Source of the DNA: Blastocatellia bacterium
Lineage (GTDB): Bacteria; Acidobacteriota; Blastocatellia; Pyrinomonadales; Pyrinomonadaceae
Reading direction: 5' to 3'
DNA length: 15,385 nucleotides
Assembly (NCBI GenBank): GCA_003488005.1
Contig: DNND01000038.1
Span: 1 to 15,385, forward strand
The notes beneath the pieces are model-generated. The model ran no database searches, was not told the DNA's origin, and worked only from the letters and a program-made list of their open reading frames with translations. The translations under genes and the position numbers were made by a program. This document shows, one piece after another, positions 1-7,195 of the stretch. Position 1 is the stretch's first letter. Each line of letters starts with the position of its first letter.

Positions 1-229
1 GGAGCGCGGCGATAGCGTAAAGCCTGGGGTGGAGCAGTGCGGAACCCCAGGTTGGCGACGATTATGAAATTCAAGCGCGCGAAGCGTGCGATAGCGCCAA
101 CGCCGCAAGTCAATGATGATGAATAGGCTGTCGCCCACTTCGCGGGCTGCAACCTGGTATTCCACCGATCCTGGGGTTCCGCTCGCAAAGCCTCGCTTCA
201 CCCCAGGCTTTACGCTATCGCCGCGCTCC
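1..229. repeat. Compound REP-like palindromic element
   Basis: Bases 1-30 are a perfect reverse complement of bases 200-229. An inner arm, 41-51, is a perfect reverse complement of 170-180. A second possible partner for the inner arm lies at 150-163, matching 41-54 at 12 of 14 positions, so an arm module appears to be duplicated inside the element. The middle (about 52-169) shows no convincing gene. The stretch from 1 to 294 is otherwise free of genes. The element lies downstream of the CAP-domain gene. It looks like a REP/BIME-type or transposase-derived non-autonomous repeat, and the family name is inference. Because it begins at base 1, it may extend beyond the window. Confidence 0.75.
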
Positions 230-294
230 GCGGGCTATGGGCAACTACGCATAAGAAACTTAATCAGAGCTTCCTGAAGTTCAAGAATCGCGGC

Positions 295-951
295 CTAACG
301 AGTCAGGAACACCTGCGTCAAATACACGCTGCCATCCGCGGCAACATAACTGCCGATCGCTGAAGCTTGAAATCCGATATAGAGAATGTTTGCTCGATGT
401 CCACCGGACATCATCCATCGCTCAACTGCAAACGCGCCAGGATCGGCGAAGCCTTTGTTGAAGGCAATGTTCTCGCCAAGCACTCTAAAGTGGAGCAAGC
501 CCAGCGCTCGACCACGATCTTTTGGCTCCAAACCTTCCGGCGTTTCGTGAGCGAAGTATCCACGGCGGGCCATATCTTCGGAATGCATTCGCGCCAATTT
601 GCAAAGCAGTGGATCCCAGGCAAGTGGTTGCAAGCCGTTCTGCACGCGCGCTTCGTTCGTCTTGTCAAAAGCGGTCCGTTCGATTGCGCTTGCGTCCTCG
701 AATGCGGGCAGTGAAAGTGCGACTGCGGCATTCGCTGCTGCCGTCACCACTGAAGGCTCCGCGACGCGCCTTGGTCTCGAAATAGTGTTACCGAGAGAAC
801 TGGATATCAGCCGGGCTACGGGTTGAGCCTGCGCAGTTTGCGCGAAAGACGATTGAGCAGTCGCCAGAAAACTGATCGCTATGAATGCAAGAGTGAAAAA
901 GGACGAGCCGAACTTGCGAGAGGAACGCCGCGGGGGATTTAAGTTTTTCAT
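295..951 (-). CDS. Secreted CAP/SCP-domain protein
   Basis: This 218-aa protein has an N-terminal signal peptide: a basic n-region (RRSSRKF), a hydrophobic core at about 17-32 and a likely cleavage near SFAQ at 35-38. A low-complexity linker follows, then a CAP (SCP/PR1) domain at about 92-217. Visible family signatures are H123-SEDMARRGYFAH at 123-135, GENIA at 159-163 and the SGGHRANIL box at 182-190, giving the His/Glu/His cleft residues of the family. Bacterial single-domain CAP proteins are exported, and their biochemical role is mostly unknown, so no reaction is assigned. The ATG at 951 has no clear Shine-Dalgarno sequence. The gene is the leftmost of the window and has its own 166-nt upstream gap, so it may be a separate transcription unit. 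Family assignment is firm; function is not. Confidence 0.88.
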   Translation of the reverse strand: MKNLNPPRRSSRKFGSSFFTLAFIAISFLATAQSSFAQTAQAQPVARLISSSLGNTISRPRRVAEPSVVTAAANAAVALSLPAFEDASAIERTAFDKTNEARVQNGLQPLAWDPLLCKLARMHSEDMARRGYFAHETPEGLEPKDRGRALGLLHFRVLGENIAFNKGFADPGAFAVERWMMSGGHRANILYIGFQASAIGSYVAADGSVYLTQVFLTR

Positions 952-1058
952 TTACTAAAAGGGGTGCCTGGCGAAAAGCCAACGCGCTGGGCCTTGAGGT
1001 AGGCGGTTGAAACAAAAGGACCGAGGCCGGGGCAGGCTGGTCAGAAGAAGTCACTTGC

Positions 1059-1087
1059 AGACTAACAAAGTATTAAACCAAGATCAA
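1059..1087 (-). promoter_or_regulatory. Possible sigma70-type promoter for the CAP gene
   Basis: On the minus strand a TTGATC box (1082-1087) is followed after 17 nt by TAGTCT (1059-1064). Spacing is ideal but both boxes are weak matches, and the implied leader to the start codon at 951 would be about 100 nt. The rest of the 952-1117 gap shows no other feature I can support. Confidence 0.22.
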
Positions 1088-1117
1088 CACTTTTTGAAAC
1101 GGCTTTATGAGAAGGAA

Positions 1118-1633
1118 TTACGCGGTTTTTGTTGGGGAATCGGGTAGGTTCTCGGAAGAAGCGAAACGCCGCACCGCTGCTTCCCAAGCGCGGCGAACCG
1201 GATAGGCATAAAGCAGCACCGCGATGGCAACCACTCCTCCGGCGTAAGTGTAAAAGGCGGTTCCGGTGAAAAGCGTGCCACTAAAACCGATGAGGGCGAC
1301 TACGCCCGCCAGTAACGCTACCTGGATTGTGGTCCGTTGCAATGTCGCCAAAAGCCCGACAGGTCCCTGCAAGCTGCCAATATCCTGCAGACGCATGGCT
1401 GAGAATCTCGTCCGCCGCAGCGCGATTGAACTCAAACCGAAAATCAAAATGCTAATGCGCACTGCCATATCCAGTGACGGGTTGTTTCGTTGAGTAAGAA
1501 ATTTCTTGCTGAGGTAAGCAACAACGCAAAGCAACACAACGCCAATCAACAAAGCCAGCACTGTTCGTGCGGTCGCAGTATGCCGGCGCGCTAACTCGTT
1601 TGCAGACTCGGGGACTTTGGCTGAACTTTCCAT
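1118..1633 (-). CDS. Small multi-pass membrane protein, function unknown
   Basis: I do not recognise this protein as a named family. From the chosen start it has 171 residues. Four hydrophobic segments are visible: one near the N-terminus (TVLALLIGVVLLCVVAYL), a second (ISILIFGLSSIAL), a third (VALLAGVVALIGFSGTLF) and a fourth (YAGGVVAIAVLLYAYP). The loop between segments two and three is basic and the C-terminal tail is charged. An in-frame ATG at 1654 would add seven residues. I prefer 1633 because a GGAG lies 8 nt upstream of it, and because a candidate promoter would place the transcription start close to 1654. The gene lies downstream of the terminator that ends the BamD-like gene and is therefore probably transcribed separately. 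Membrane location is inferred from hydrophobicity only. Confidence 0.75.
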   Translation of the reverse strand: MESSAKVPESANELARRHTATARTVLALLIGVVLLCVVAYLSKKFLTQRNNPSLDMAVRISILIFGLSSIALRRTRFSAMRLQDIGSLQGPVGLLATLQRTTIQVALLAGVVALIGFSGTLFTGTAFYTYAGGVVAIAVLLYAYPVRRAWEAAVRRFASSENLPDSPTKTA

Positions 1634-1641
1634 GCGTTTAT

Positions 1642-1645
1642 CTCC
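1642..1645 (-). promoter_or_regulatory. Shine-Dalgarno GGAG deciding the membrane-protein start
   Basis: GGAG on the minus strand lies 8 nt upstream of the ATG at 1633. The alternative ATG at 1654 has only a weak AGCGGA-like sequence before it. Confidence 0.5.
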
Positions 1646-1662
1646 GCCAGTCATGATCCGCT

Positions 1663-1690
1663 AACTTATTCAGTTCGGCAAGTGAGTCAA
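1663..1690 (-). promoter_or_regulatory. Possible sigma70-type promoter for the membrane protein
   Basis: TTGACT (1685-1690, minus strand) is followed after 16 nt by TAAGTT (1663-1668). The -35 box is good and the -10 box is poor. It lies between the upstream terminator and the start at 1633, where a promoter would be needed, and would give a leader of about 20 nt. Confidence 0.35.
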
Positions 1691-1747
1691 CACGAATAGT
1701 TGAATGGTAGCGCTGGGGACCAAAGCGGCGTCAAGCCGCCGCAGTCC

Positions 1748-1784
1748 AAAAAAACGGCCCGCTGCTTTAAGTCACAACGGGCCG
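1748..1784 (-). terminator. Rho-independent terminator after the BamD-like gene
   Basis: Read on the minus strand, CGGCCCG (1784-1778), a 16-nt loop and CGGGCCG (1761-1755) form a perfect 7-bp GC-only stem, followed at once by seven T (1754-1748). It begins 25 nt past the stop codon of the BamD-like gene. It is the only textbook intrinsic terminator I see in the window and probably marks the end of the rpe-side transcription unit. Confidence 0.88.
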
Positions 1785-1809
1785 CAATTCATCTCTGCTC
1801 GCTTTCGCC

Positions 1810-3369
1810 TTACGGCTTGATTCCGGGAGGCGGCGTCGAAGTAGGCGTAGCGTTGGCAGGCTGGCTTGGGTTCTGAACTGGAGCTTGCGGCCGCTGATTA
1901 CTGGATGCAGGCCGCGTGCTGCGCTGCACCGGCGCCATCGGCGTTAAGTTAGCCGGCAACTGTCCGTTGTTCTTGACGGCTTCATCAATCAGGTCGTTGG
2001 TGCCTTCCTTCCTGTCTTTACTAATCAGCACACCATCGCCGTTGACTGTCACGTCGGCCCTTCCTGAAACCTGTTGCATGATGTTCCCCATGAATCCCGG
2101 CTTTTCGGCCGGCATTACATTTTTTCGCGCCGGGTTCGGTTCGGGAACGGATGCGCCGATAATCGATAACTGCTCTTTTGCTTTTTCGCCGTAATCGCTG
2201 TTGGGAAAATTACGCAACAGCTCCTGATAGTATTTGGCAGCCTCGTCAGGCTCTTCTTCCAGTTGATAGGTCGTTGCCAGGCGAAACAAGACTTCATCGC
2301 GCAGCGAGAAATTCGGATACTTATCAATGATCTCTTTGAGACGAGACTGCGAGCCCTTCAGGCCGGTTCCTCGCCCCTTGTTATAGCGTGCCTCATAATA
2401 GAAACGCGCGACTCCCAGATTGTGCATTGCCAGGCTTTCCTGTGTCTCGCGCAGGTGATCTTCCACGATCGGACGCAGCTTGGTTTCCGGATACTGTTGC
2501 AGCAATGCTTTCAGGCGTTGCTCCGCTTTGCGCGCATGCGTGATATCACGATCAGACAGACCCATCTGCCTCATTTCCGCTTCCGCAACCTTGAGCATGG
2601 CATCGTCGGCCAAGGGGTCGGTAGGGAAAAAAGTCAGCCAGTCGAGATAAGCCTGGGCAGCTTGGATCAACGACGAGCTCGTTCCTTCCAGATAAAAAGA
2701 ATCGGCAATGGCTAGTTTCGCAAGGGGCAGAAAAGCCGAGTCAGGGTAAGTGTTTATGATCGTCGAAAACAGCAGGCGCCCCGTTTCATGATTACCCTTC
2801 CTTACTTCTTTTGCTGCTTCTTCAAAAAGCACTCGATCTCGACCGGCCGCAACGGTGCCTGTTAACTCTTCGTACTTGTCGTTGCTGCCGCCACCACCAA
2901 ATAGACCGAACAGGTGGCCGCCCTTTTTCTTCTTGCTTGAACTGCCGGACGAAACAGCGGCGACTGTGCGCGCGCTCGCGGTTGACTGCAAGCCGGCTTC
3001 AACTCTCGTGTTGACCTCTGCTACGGACGTTTCCAGGCGATCCAGAATTGTGTGATCATATTTGTCTGCTCGTTCCTGCTTTGAACGGATGTCGCTAACC
3101 TCGATCAGAATAGAGCTGACCTCTTTGTCGAGGCCGCGCAACCGTTGCCTCGGGTCATCTGCGTTCTTCTTTTCCTTTTCATTCGCCGCCCCCAGCGAGG
3201 CGATCGCACTGCTCAGCGACCGTCGCATTGCTTCGAGTTTAGAACGCATGACGTCGATGCGCTGAACTGTGGACAGATCGCTCGCGGCGCCTTGCGACCA
3301 CGCCGCACCAGCCAGGGCGAAAACCAACGCCGCGCAAATCACTAGTTGAACGGGAAAACGATAACGCAT
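1810..3369 (-). CDS. BamD-like periplasmic TPR protein
   Basis: The 519-aa product starts with a signal peptide (basic MRYR, hydrophobic 7-22, cleavage near AWS at 23-25). A helical, charged, probable coiled-coil region follows at about 32-130. Next is a Ser/Lys/Gly-rich linker at 140-165 (KKKKGGHLFGLFGGGG). A run of TPR-type helices at about 178-405 carries repeated 'tYPdS.f...A' elements: NTYPDSAFLPLAKLAIADSF, QYPETKL, KYPNFSLRDEVLFRLATTY and NFPNSDYGEKAKEQL. This pattern is that of the BamD/ComL/YfiO outer-membrane-assembly family. The C-terminus is Pro/Gln/Asn-rich and probably disordered. Typical BamD is a lipoprotein of about 245 aa. Here no lipobox cysteine follows the hydrophobic core, the only early Cys (C12) is inside it, and the protein is about twice as long. 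BAM membership is therefore inferred, and a general tetratricopeptide protein is the alternative. A strong GGAGG supports the start. Confidence 0.72.
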   Translation of the reverse strand: MRYRFPVQLVICAALVFALAGAAWSQGAASDLSTVQRIDVMRSKLEAMRRSLSSAIASLGAANEKEKKNADDPRQRLRGLDKEVSSILIEVSDIRSKQERADKYDHTILDRLETSVAEVNTRVEAGLQSTASARTVAAVSSGSSSKKKKGGHLFGLFGGGGSNDKYEELTGTVAAGRDRVLFEEAAKEVRKGNHETGRLLFSTIINTYPDSAFLPLAKLAIADSFYLEGTSSSLIQAAQAYLDWLTFFPTDPLADDAMLKVAEAEMRQMGLSDRDITHARKAEQRLKALLQQYPETKLRPIVEDHLRETQESLAMHNLGVARFYYEARYNKGRGTGLKGSQSRLKEIIDKYPNFSLRDEVLFRLATTYQLEEEPDEAAKYYQELLRNFPNSDYGEKAKEQLSIIGASVPEPNPARKNVMPAEKPGFMGNIMQQVSGRADVTVNGDGVLISKDRKEGTNDLIDEAVKNNGQLPANLTPMAPVQRSTRPASSNQRPQAPVQNPSQPANATPTSTPPPGIKP

Positions 3370-3375
3370 AAATAA

Positions 3376-3380
3376 CCTCC
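3376..3380 (-). promoter_or_regulatory. Strong Shine-Dalgarno GGAGG for the BamD-like gene
   Basis: GGAGG on the minus strand with 6-nt spacing to the ATG at 3369. It is the best ribosome-binding site in the window and confirms the start ahead of the signal peptide. Confidence 0.8.
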
Positions 3381-3458
3381 GAAAAATCCGACCAACTTTA
3401 CTCTCATTAATTACTAAACTTTCTCACCCGGCGCGACGACAATGCATTTTCTAAAGCA

Positions 3459-4130
3459 CTAAACCCACTGAATGGTTGCTTCGCGCAGCTCACGGACAGC
3501 AGCCTCGGGGTCAGACTTCCCGAACACTGCCGAACCCGCGACAATTATTTCCGCGCCGGCATCGACTACCGCCGCGATGTTCCCAGAATCTATGCCACCG
3601 TCGATTTCGATCCGCGTCGGCAATCCTCGCTCGGCGATCATTGCTTTTAATCGGCGTACCTTCTCAATAGAAGTCGGAATGAAACTCTGGCCGCCAAAAC
3701 CAGGATTGACCGACATCACCAGCACGTAATCAGCAAAAGGCAGCGCCTCTTCCAAACTGCCAACAGGTGTAGCCGGGTTGATCACAATGCCCGCCTGCGC
3801 GCCCGCGGCTTTGATCGACGCGAGCGTTCGATGTACGTGCGCATCTGCCTCAACGTGGATTGAAACCATTTTTGCTCCGGCAGCGACAAACTGTTCTGCG
3901 TACCGGCCCGGCTCCGAAATCATCAAGTGTGCGTCAATGGGCAATTTTGTCGCCCGCGCCAGCGATTTAACCACTGGCAAACCAACCGTGATGTTGGGAA
4001 CAAAGTGTCCATCCATTACATCGACATGCAGGATGGCAGCGCCGCCGCGTTCGACCGCTTCAATCTCTTCGCCGAGCCGCGAAAAATCCGCAGACAAAAT
4101 CGAAGGCGCAATGTCGATGGTCCTGCTCAT
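3459..4130 (-). CDS. rpe: Ribulose-phosphate 3-epimerase
   Basis: This 223-aa cytosolic TIM-barrel enzyme interconverts D-ribulose 5-phosphate and D-xylulose 5-phosphate in the pentose phosphate pathway. Its length is normal for the family. The family hallmarks are in order: APSILSADF at 8-16, HVDVMDGHFVPN at 35-46, DAHLMI at 66-71, MSVNPGFGGQ at 139-148, EIDGGI at 175-180 and AGSAVFG at 198-204. The metal ligands and catalytic acids H35, D37, H68 and D177 are all present. The ATG at 4130 lies 35 nt after the stop of the PASTA gene and is preceded by AGAAGAG, which is close to the start and so only a moderate ribosome site. The proximity suggests co-transcription with rsmB and the PASTA gene, a common gene neighbourhood in bacteria. 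Confidence 0.97.
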   Translation of the reverse strand: MSRTIDIAPSILSADFSRLGEEIEAVERGGAAILHVDVMDGHFVPNITVGLPVVKSLARATKLPIDAHLMISEPGRYAEQFVAAGAKMVSIHVEADAHVHRTLASIKAAGAQAGIVINPATPVGSLEEALPFADYVLVMSVNPGFGGQSFIPTSIEKVRRLKAMIAERGLPTRIEIDGGIDSGNIAAVVDAGAEIIVAGSAVFGKSDPEAAVRELREATIQWV

Positions 4131-4165
4131 CTCTTCTAGATTCGATTCGACCAGCAGCTCAGACT

Positions 4166-4828
4166 CTAAGGAATTTCCGGCTTGGGCTTTGCTGGAGAAG
4201 GCTTCGCAACCGGCGCCCGCCGGTTCTCGTTGCCGCGATTCGCGTTGTTGTTAATGATCAATGCCGGGCGGTTTGAGTTCAAGTTCGTTCCCGCATTTGC
4301 GTTGCCGGTATTGGCGTTGCGATTGAGCGGGCGATTGCTGTTTGCGTTTCGATTACTGTTGGCGTTCGAGTTTTCGTTGGCGTTCTTATTTGTATTTTTA
4401 CTGCGCTTTGGTTTGTTCTCGTTCCCTGCCCCAGCTTCGTTTGCATTTGCAGGCTTGGCATTTTCATCAGCCGGTTTCTCAATCACCGCCTCAGAAGCCT
4501 CGCCCTCTTTTGCTGTGCGGCTTATGTCCATGGCGACGGTCTGTCCGGCCTTGACGACTTCGCCGGCGCGCGGCAGTTGGAATAAGACTGTGTCCGCCTT
4601 CAATTGATTGCTGGGCCTGGTGGCGCGCACGCGATAATTTAGTCCAGCGCCTCCGAGAACGCGTTCCGCCTCAAAACGATCTTTTCCAACTACGTCAGGT
4701 ACTTTAACTTCGGGACTGCGGAGAGACAGGTAAACGGTAGTGGCAAGTCCAAAGAGAAAAACAACCGCGATGGCGATTACGATGCCGAGCCGTCGAAGTG
4801 CCGAGAGTATCCCGGTGGCCGTATTCAC
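4166..4828 (-). CDS. Membrane-anchored PASTA-domain protein with Asn-rich tail
   Basis: The 220-aa product begins at a GTG preceded by GGAG at 10 nt and AGGA at 4 nt. It has a short basic N-terminus, one transmembrane helix at about 14-36, a single PASTA domain at about 40-104 (VPDVVGKDRFEAERVLGGAG at 43-62; the D..V.Q.P..G..V..G..V pattern at 79-98), and a low-complexity tail at about 122-203 rich in Asn with Ala, Ser and Arg. PASTA domains bind peptidoglycan fragments in Ser/Thr kinases and penicillin-binding proteins. Here there is no kinase or transpeptidase domain. The predicted topology puts the PASTA domain and the tail outside the cytoplasmic membrane. The gene sits between rsmB and rpe, where many bacteria carry a PASTA kinase. 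A cell-wall sensing or anchoring role is an inference. The PASTA call is solid. Confidence 0.86.
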   Translation of the reverse strand: MNTATGILSALRRLGIVIAIAVVFLFGLATTVYLSLRSPEVKVPDVVGKDRFEAERVLGGAGLNYRVRATRPSNQLKADTVLFQLPRAGEVVKAGQTVAMDISRTAKEGEASEAVIEKPADENAKPANANEAGAGNENKPKRSKNTNKNANENSNANSNRNANSNRPLNRNANTGNANAGTNLNSNRPALIINNNANRGNENRRAPVAKPSPAKPKPEIP

Positions 4829-4922
4829 TTATCCTGATCTCCAAAAAAGGCCGGCTACTCCAGCGGGCTGACTTCAGGCTGCGAAGTCTAACATTCGCCA
4901 GTGACGCTCGCAAAGCAACCGA

Positions 4923-6296
4923 TCATTTGCCCTTGTCAATCCCCCGTTGCAACGAGGCCACAAAAAAACCATCCGTGTCGTGGTGTTGTGGCCAGGTTCG
5001 CAAAGTTCCAGCGCTGCGCTGCGTGTCGCGAGACGGCAAGGCCAGCAGCGAAAAGTTGATGTTGTTTTCAAGGAACGTTTGCACGACTGATTCGTTCTCT
5101 TCTGGCTCGACTGAACACGTCGAGTAAACCAACCTACCACCAGGTTTCACCATTGGCGCGACGTTCAGCAGAAGCCGCTTTTGGCGCGAGGCCAAATCGT
5201 CGATGTCGTCGGCTGAGATGCGCCAGCGGATCTCAGGGTTGTGCCTAAAGGTGCCGGTTCCCGAGCAAGGCGCATCGACCAGCACCCGGTCGAAGGAGTT
5301 TTCCCTGAACGGCAGCGGTTCCAGGCCGTTCAGCGTCAAACAGTGCACGTTCAATAAGCTGTGCAGTTTTGTGGTGTCTCTGACGGTTCGCAAACGATGT
5401 GCGTGAAGGTCGGAAGCGATTACGATACCGGTGTCTTTCAGCGCGCCGGCGATTTGTGTGGTTTTACTGCCCGGCGCCGCGCATAAATCCAGCACACGCT
5501 CGCCCGCCTGGACGTCCAACACTTGTGCCACCATTTGCGACGCTTCGTCCTGGACATAAATTTTGCCGCCGGCGACGAGCTCGGCAAACAATGGTCCATG
5601 GTCCGTGATGCGCCAGGCGTGTTTAGCAACTTTTGAAGGCTCCAGTTTCGCGCCACTCGCGCGCAGCTGCGCGATCACGACGTCTTCCGACGACCGCTGA
5701 GTTACGACGCGAAATGCGATTGGCGCGGGCTGGTTGTTGGCCCGCGCAAAGGCCTCGGTTTCTTCAATTCCAAATACTTTGGTCCAACGTTCGATTAACC
5801 AGACAGGATGTGAAGTAGCAACCGCGAGTCGCTCGAGCGGATCGGAGATGTCCTGGGCGGGATCGATGTTGAGCTCACGCGCGGCCCTTCTCAAGACTGC
5901 GTTGACCAATGCTCCGGCCGAACGCAGGCGCGCGCGATGAACAAGATTTACCGATTCGTTGACAATGGCCGAGGCCGGTACGCGAGACAGGAAGCGTAAC
6001 TGATAAAGACCGAGCCGCAGAACTAAACGAATCGCGGGGTCGAGATCAGATGTAGGCCGTTTGGTGAAATGTTCGGCCAGGCGATCAAGCCAAAGCTGCC
6101 AGCGCAACACACCCATCACCAGTTCATGACAGAGCGCGCGATCTCTTGGTTCTAAGTCTGGTTCTTGTTGGGCCAGCAGGATCGAAGCGTAAGCGCCGTC
6201 CTCGACGCGCAGCAGTATTTCAAACGCCGCCAGCCGCGCGGGTGAGACAGGATTAGTCCTGGCCAAAGCGGTCGCCAATCTTGAGGTGTGTGCCAT
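4923..6296 (-). CDS. rsmB: 16S rRNA (cytosine-5) methyltransferase RsmB
   Basis: The 457-aa protein joins an N-terminal NusB-like RNA-binding domain (about 18-145) to a SAM-dependent RNA m5C methyltransferase domain (about 240-452). RsmB (Sun/Fmu) methylates C967 of 16S rRNA in E. coli numbering. The SAM-binding motif I DLCAAPGSKT is at 270-279. The two family cysteines are C344 in DAPCSGTGTFRHNPEIRW and C394 in YSTCSVEPEENE. The C-terminal DGFFVASLQR signature is also present. Length is normal. The ATG at 6296 lies inside the 3' end of fmt, giving a 44-nt overlap and suggesting coupled translation. A start further inside would cut into the NusB-like domain. The 94-nt gap to the PASTA gene holds only a weak 6-bp hairpin without a T-run. 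Confidence 0.96.
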   Translation of the reverse strand: MAHTSRLATALARTNPVSPARLAAFEILLRVEDGAYASILLAQQEPDLEPRDRALCHELVMGVLRWQLWLDRLAEHFTKRPTSDLDPAIRLVLRLGLYQLRFLSRVPASAIVNESVNLVHRARLRSAGALVNAVLRRAARELNIDPAQDISDPLERLAVATSHPVWLIERWTKVFGIEETEAFARANNQPAPIAFRVVTQRSSEDVVIAQLRASGAKLEPSKVAKHAWRITDHGPLFAELVAGGKIYVQDEASQMVAQVLDVQAGERVLDLCAAPGSKTTQIAGALKDTGIVIASDLHAHRLRTVRDTTKLHSLLNVHCLTLNGLEPLPFRENSFDRVLVDAPCSGTGTFRHNPEIRWRISADDIDDLASRQKRLLLNVAPMVKPGGRLVYSTCSVEPEENESVVQTFLENNINFSLLALPSRDTQRSAGTLRTWPQHHDTDGFFVASLQRGIDKGK

Positions 6297-7188
6297 TTAG
6301 GAAATCTCTGGCGGGCAGGCGGCGCTTGCCTTGCAGTTGCAGTTCGAGCAAACGCAATGCTGTTTTGTCGCCGCAGCTTACAATCAATTCATCGCCATGA
6401 GCCGCAAGAACTTCGCCCGGCGCCGCAGAATGTGTGGGGTGGTCCTGCACAAAAGCTTTCCACACAATCAACCGCTGCGAGTTCCAATGAGTGTAGGCGT
6501 TGGGCCACGGCTGTAAACCTCTAACGCGTCGTTCAATCTCCCGAGCCGGGCTGGCCCAATCGAGCATGCCGGTTTCCTTCGTCAGCAGCGGTGCAAAGGT
6601 CGCCTTGCTTTCATCCTGCGAAACCGGCTGGAGTTCATCAAGGCGCCTGACGGTTTCGCCGAGTAATTCGGCGCCGGATTCCGCCAACCTTCGCATCAAG
6701 TCGGGCGCAGTTTCTGCCGGGTCGATCCGCGTTTCACGCTGCAGCAAAATCGGCCCGGAATCGAGTTCCTCTTCAACAAACATTGTCGTAACGCCAGTCT
6801 TCTCGTCTCCATTTACAATGGCCCAATTGACTGGCGCGGCGCCGCGGTAGCGCGGCAACAACGAAAAGTGGACGTTGATGCAGCCCCGGCGCGGCGCGGT
6901 TAGATATTCGCTGGGAAGAATTCGACCGTAGGCAACCACAACGGCCAGGTCGGCCTGGTAAGAAGCAAACAACTCTTTCGCATCTTTAGTTCTGATCTTT
7001 TGCGGCTGCTCGATCTTTAGGCCGCGCTCAAGCGCAAAAGTTTTTATCGCAGGCGCATGCATTTGGTCGCCGCGGCCTGCCGGCTTGTCAGGTTGTGTCC
7101 ACACGGCAACAACCTCGTGGCCATCGCTGAGCAAACGCTGCAACGACGGCACGGCAGATTCAGGCGTGCCCATGAAAACAATGCGCAT
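6253..7188 (-). CDS. fmt: Methionyl-tRNA formyltransferase
   Basis: Fmt transfers a formyl group from 10-formyl-tetrahydrofolate to Met-tRNAfMet for translation initiation. The 311-aa product has the normal length and layout: N-terminal Rossmann-type formyltransferase domain (1-about 190) and C-terminal tRNA-binding domain (about 205-311). Motifs are MGTPE at 6-10, DKPAGRG at 34-40, AYGRILP at 86-92, NVHFSLLPRYRGAAPVNWAI at 105-124 and GVTTM at 132-136. The catalytic triad equivalents N105, H107 and D143 are present. The reading frame stays open upstream as far as 7515 but runs through an intergenic palindrome and into pruA; MRIVFMGTPE is the family N-terminus, so 7188 is chosen. No Shine-Dalgarno sequence is seen, and the cloverleaf repeat ends 7 nt upstream. 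The 3' end overlaps rsmB. Confidence 0.97.
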   Translation of the reverse strand: MRIVFMGTPESAVPSLQRLLSDGHEVVAVWTQPDKPAGRGDQMHAPAIKTFALERGLKIEQPQKIRTKDAKELFASYQADLAVVVAYGRILPSEYLTAPRRGCINVHFSLLPRYRGAAPVNWAIVNGDEKTGVTTMFVEEELDSGPILLQRETRIDPAETAPDLMRRLAESGAELLGETVRRLDELQPVSQDESKATFAPLLTKETGMLDWASPAREIERRVRGLQPWPNAYTHWNSQRLIVWKAFVQDHPTHSAAPGEVLAAHGDELIVSCGDKTALRLLELQLQGKRRLPARDFLNGTHLKIGDRFGQD

Positions 7189-7195
7189 TGAGTTT

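Noticed and set aside
788..1054. 88-residue minus-strand frame overlapping the start of the CAP gene
   Set aside because: It is in another frame from the CAP gene, has no recognisable domain or ribosome site, and covers the CAP signal peptide.
2263..2715. 150-residue plus-strand frame
   Set aside because: It is antisense to the TPR region of the BamD-like gene, which has a strong ribosome site, signal peptide and repeats.
3778..4254. 158-residue plus-strand frame
   Set aside because: It is antisense to rpe, whose catalytic motifs are all present.
4182..4607. 141-residue plus-strand frame, Phe/Leu-rich, looking like a membrane protein
   Set aside because: It is the antisense of the Asn-rich tail and PASTA domain. 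Asn codons read backwards give Val, Ile, Leu and Phe.
4870..4888. Hairpin between rsmB and the PASTA gene as a terminator
   Set aside because: It has only a 6-bp stem and no T-run, and the downstream gene has its own ribosome site, so readthrough is more likely.
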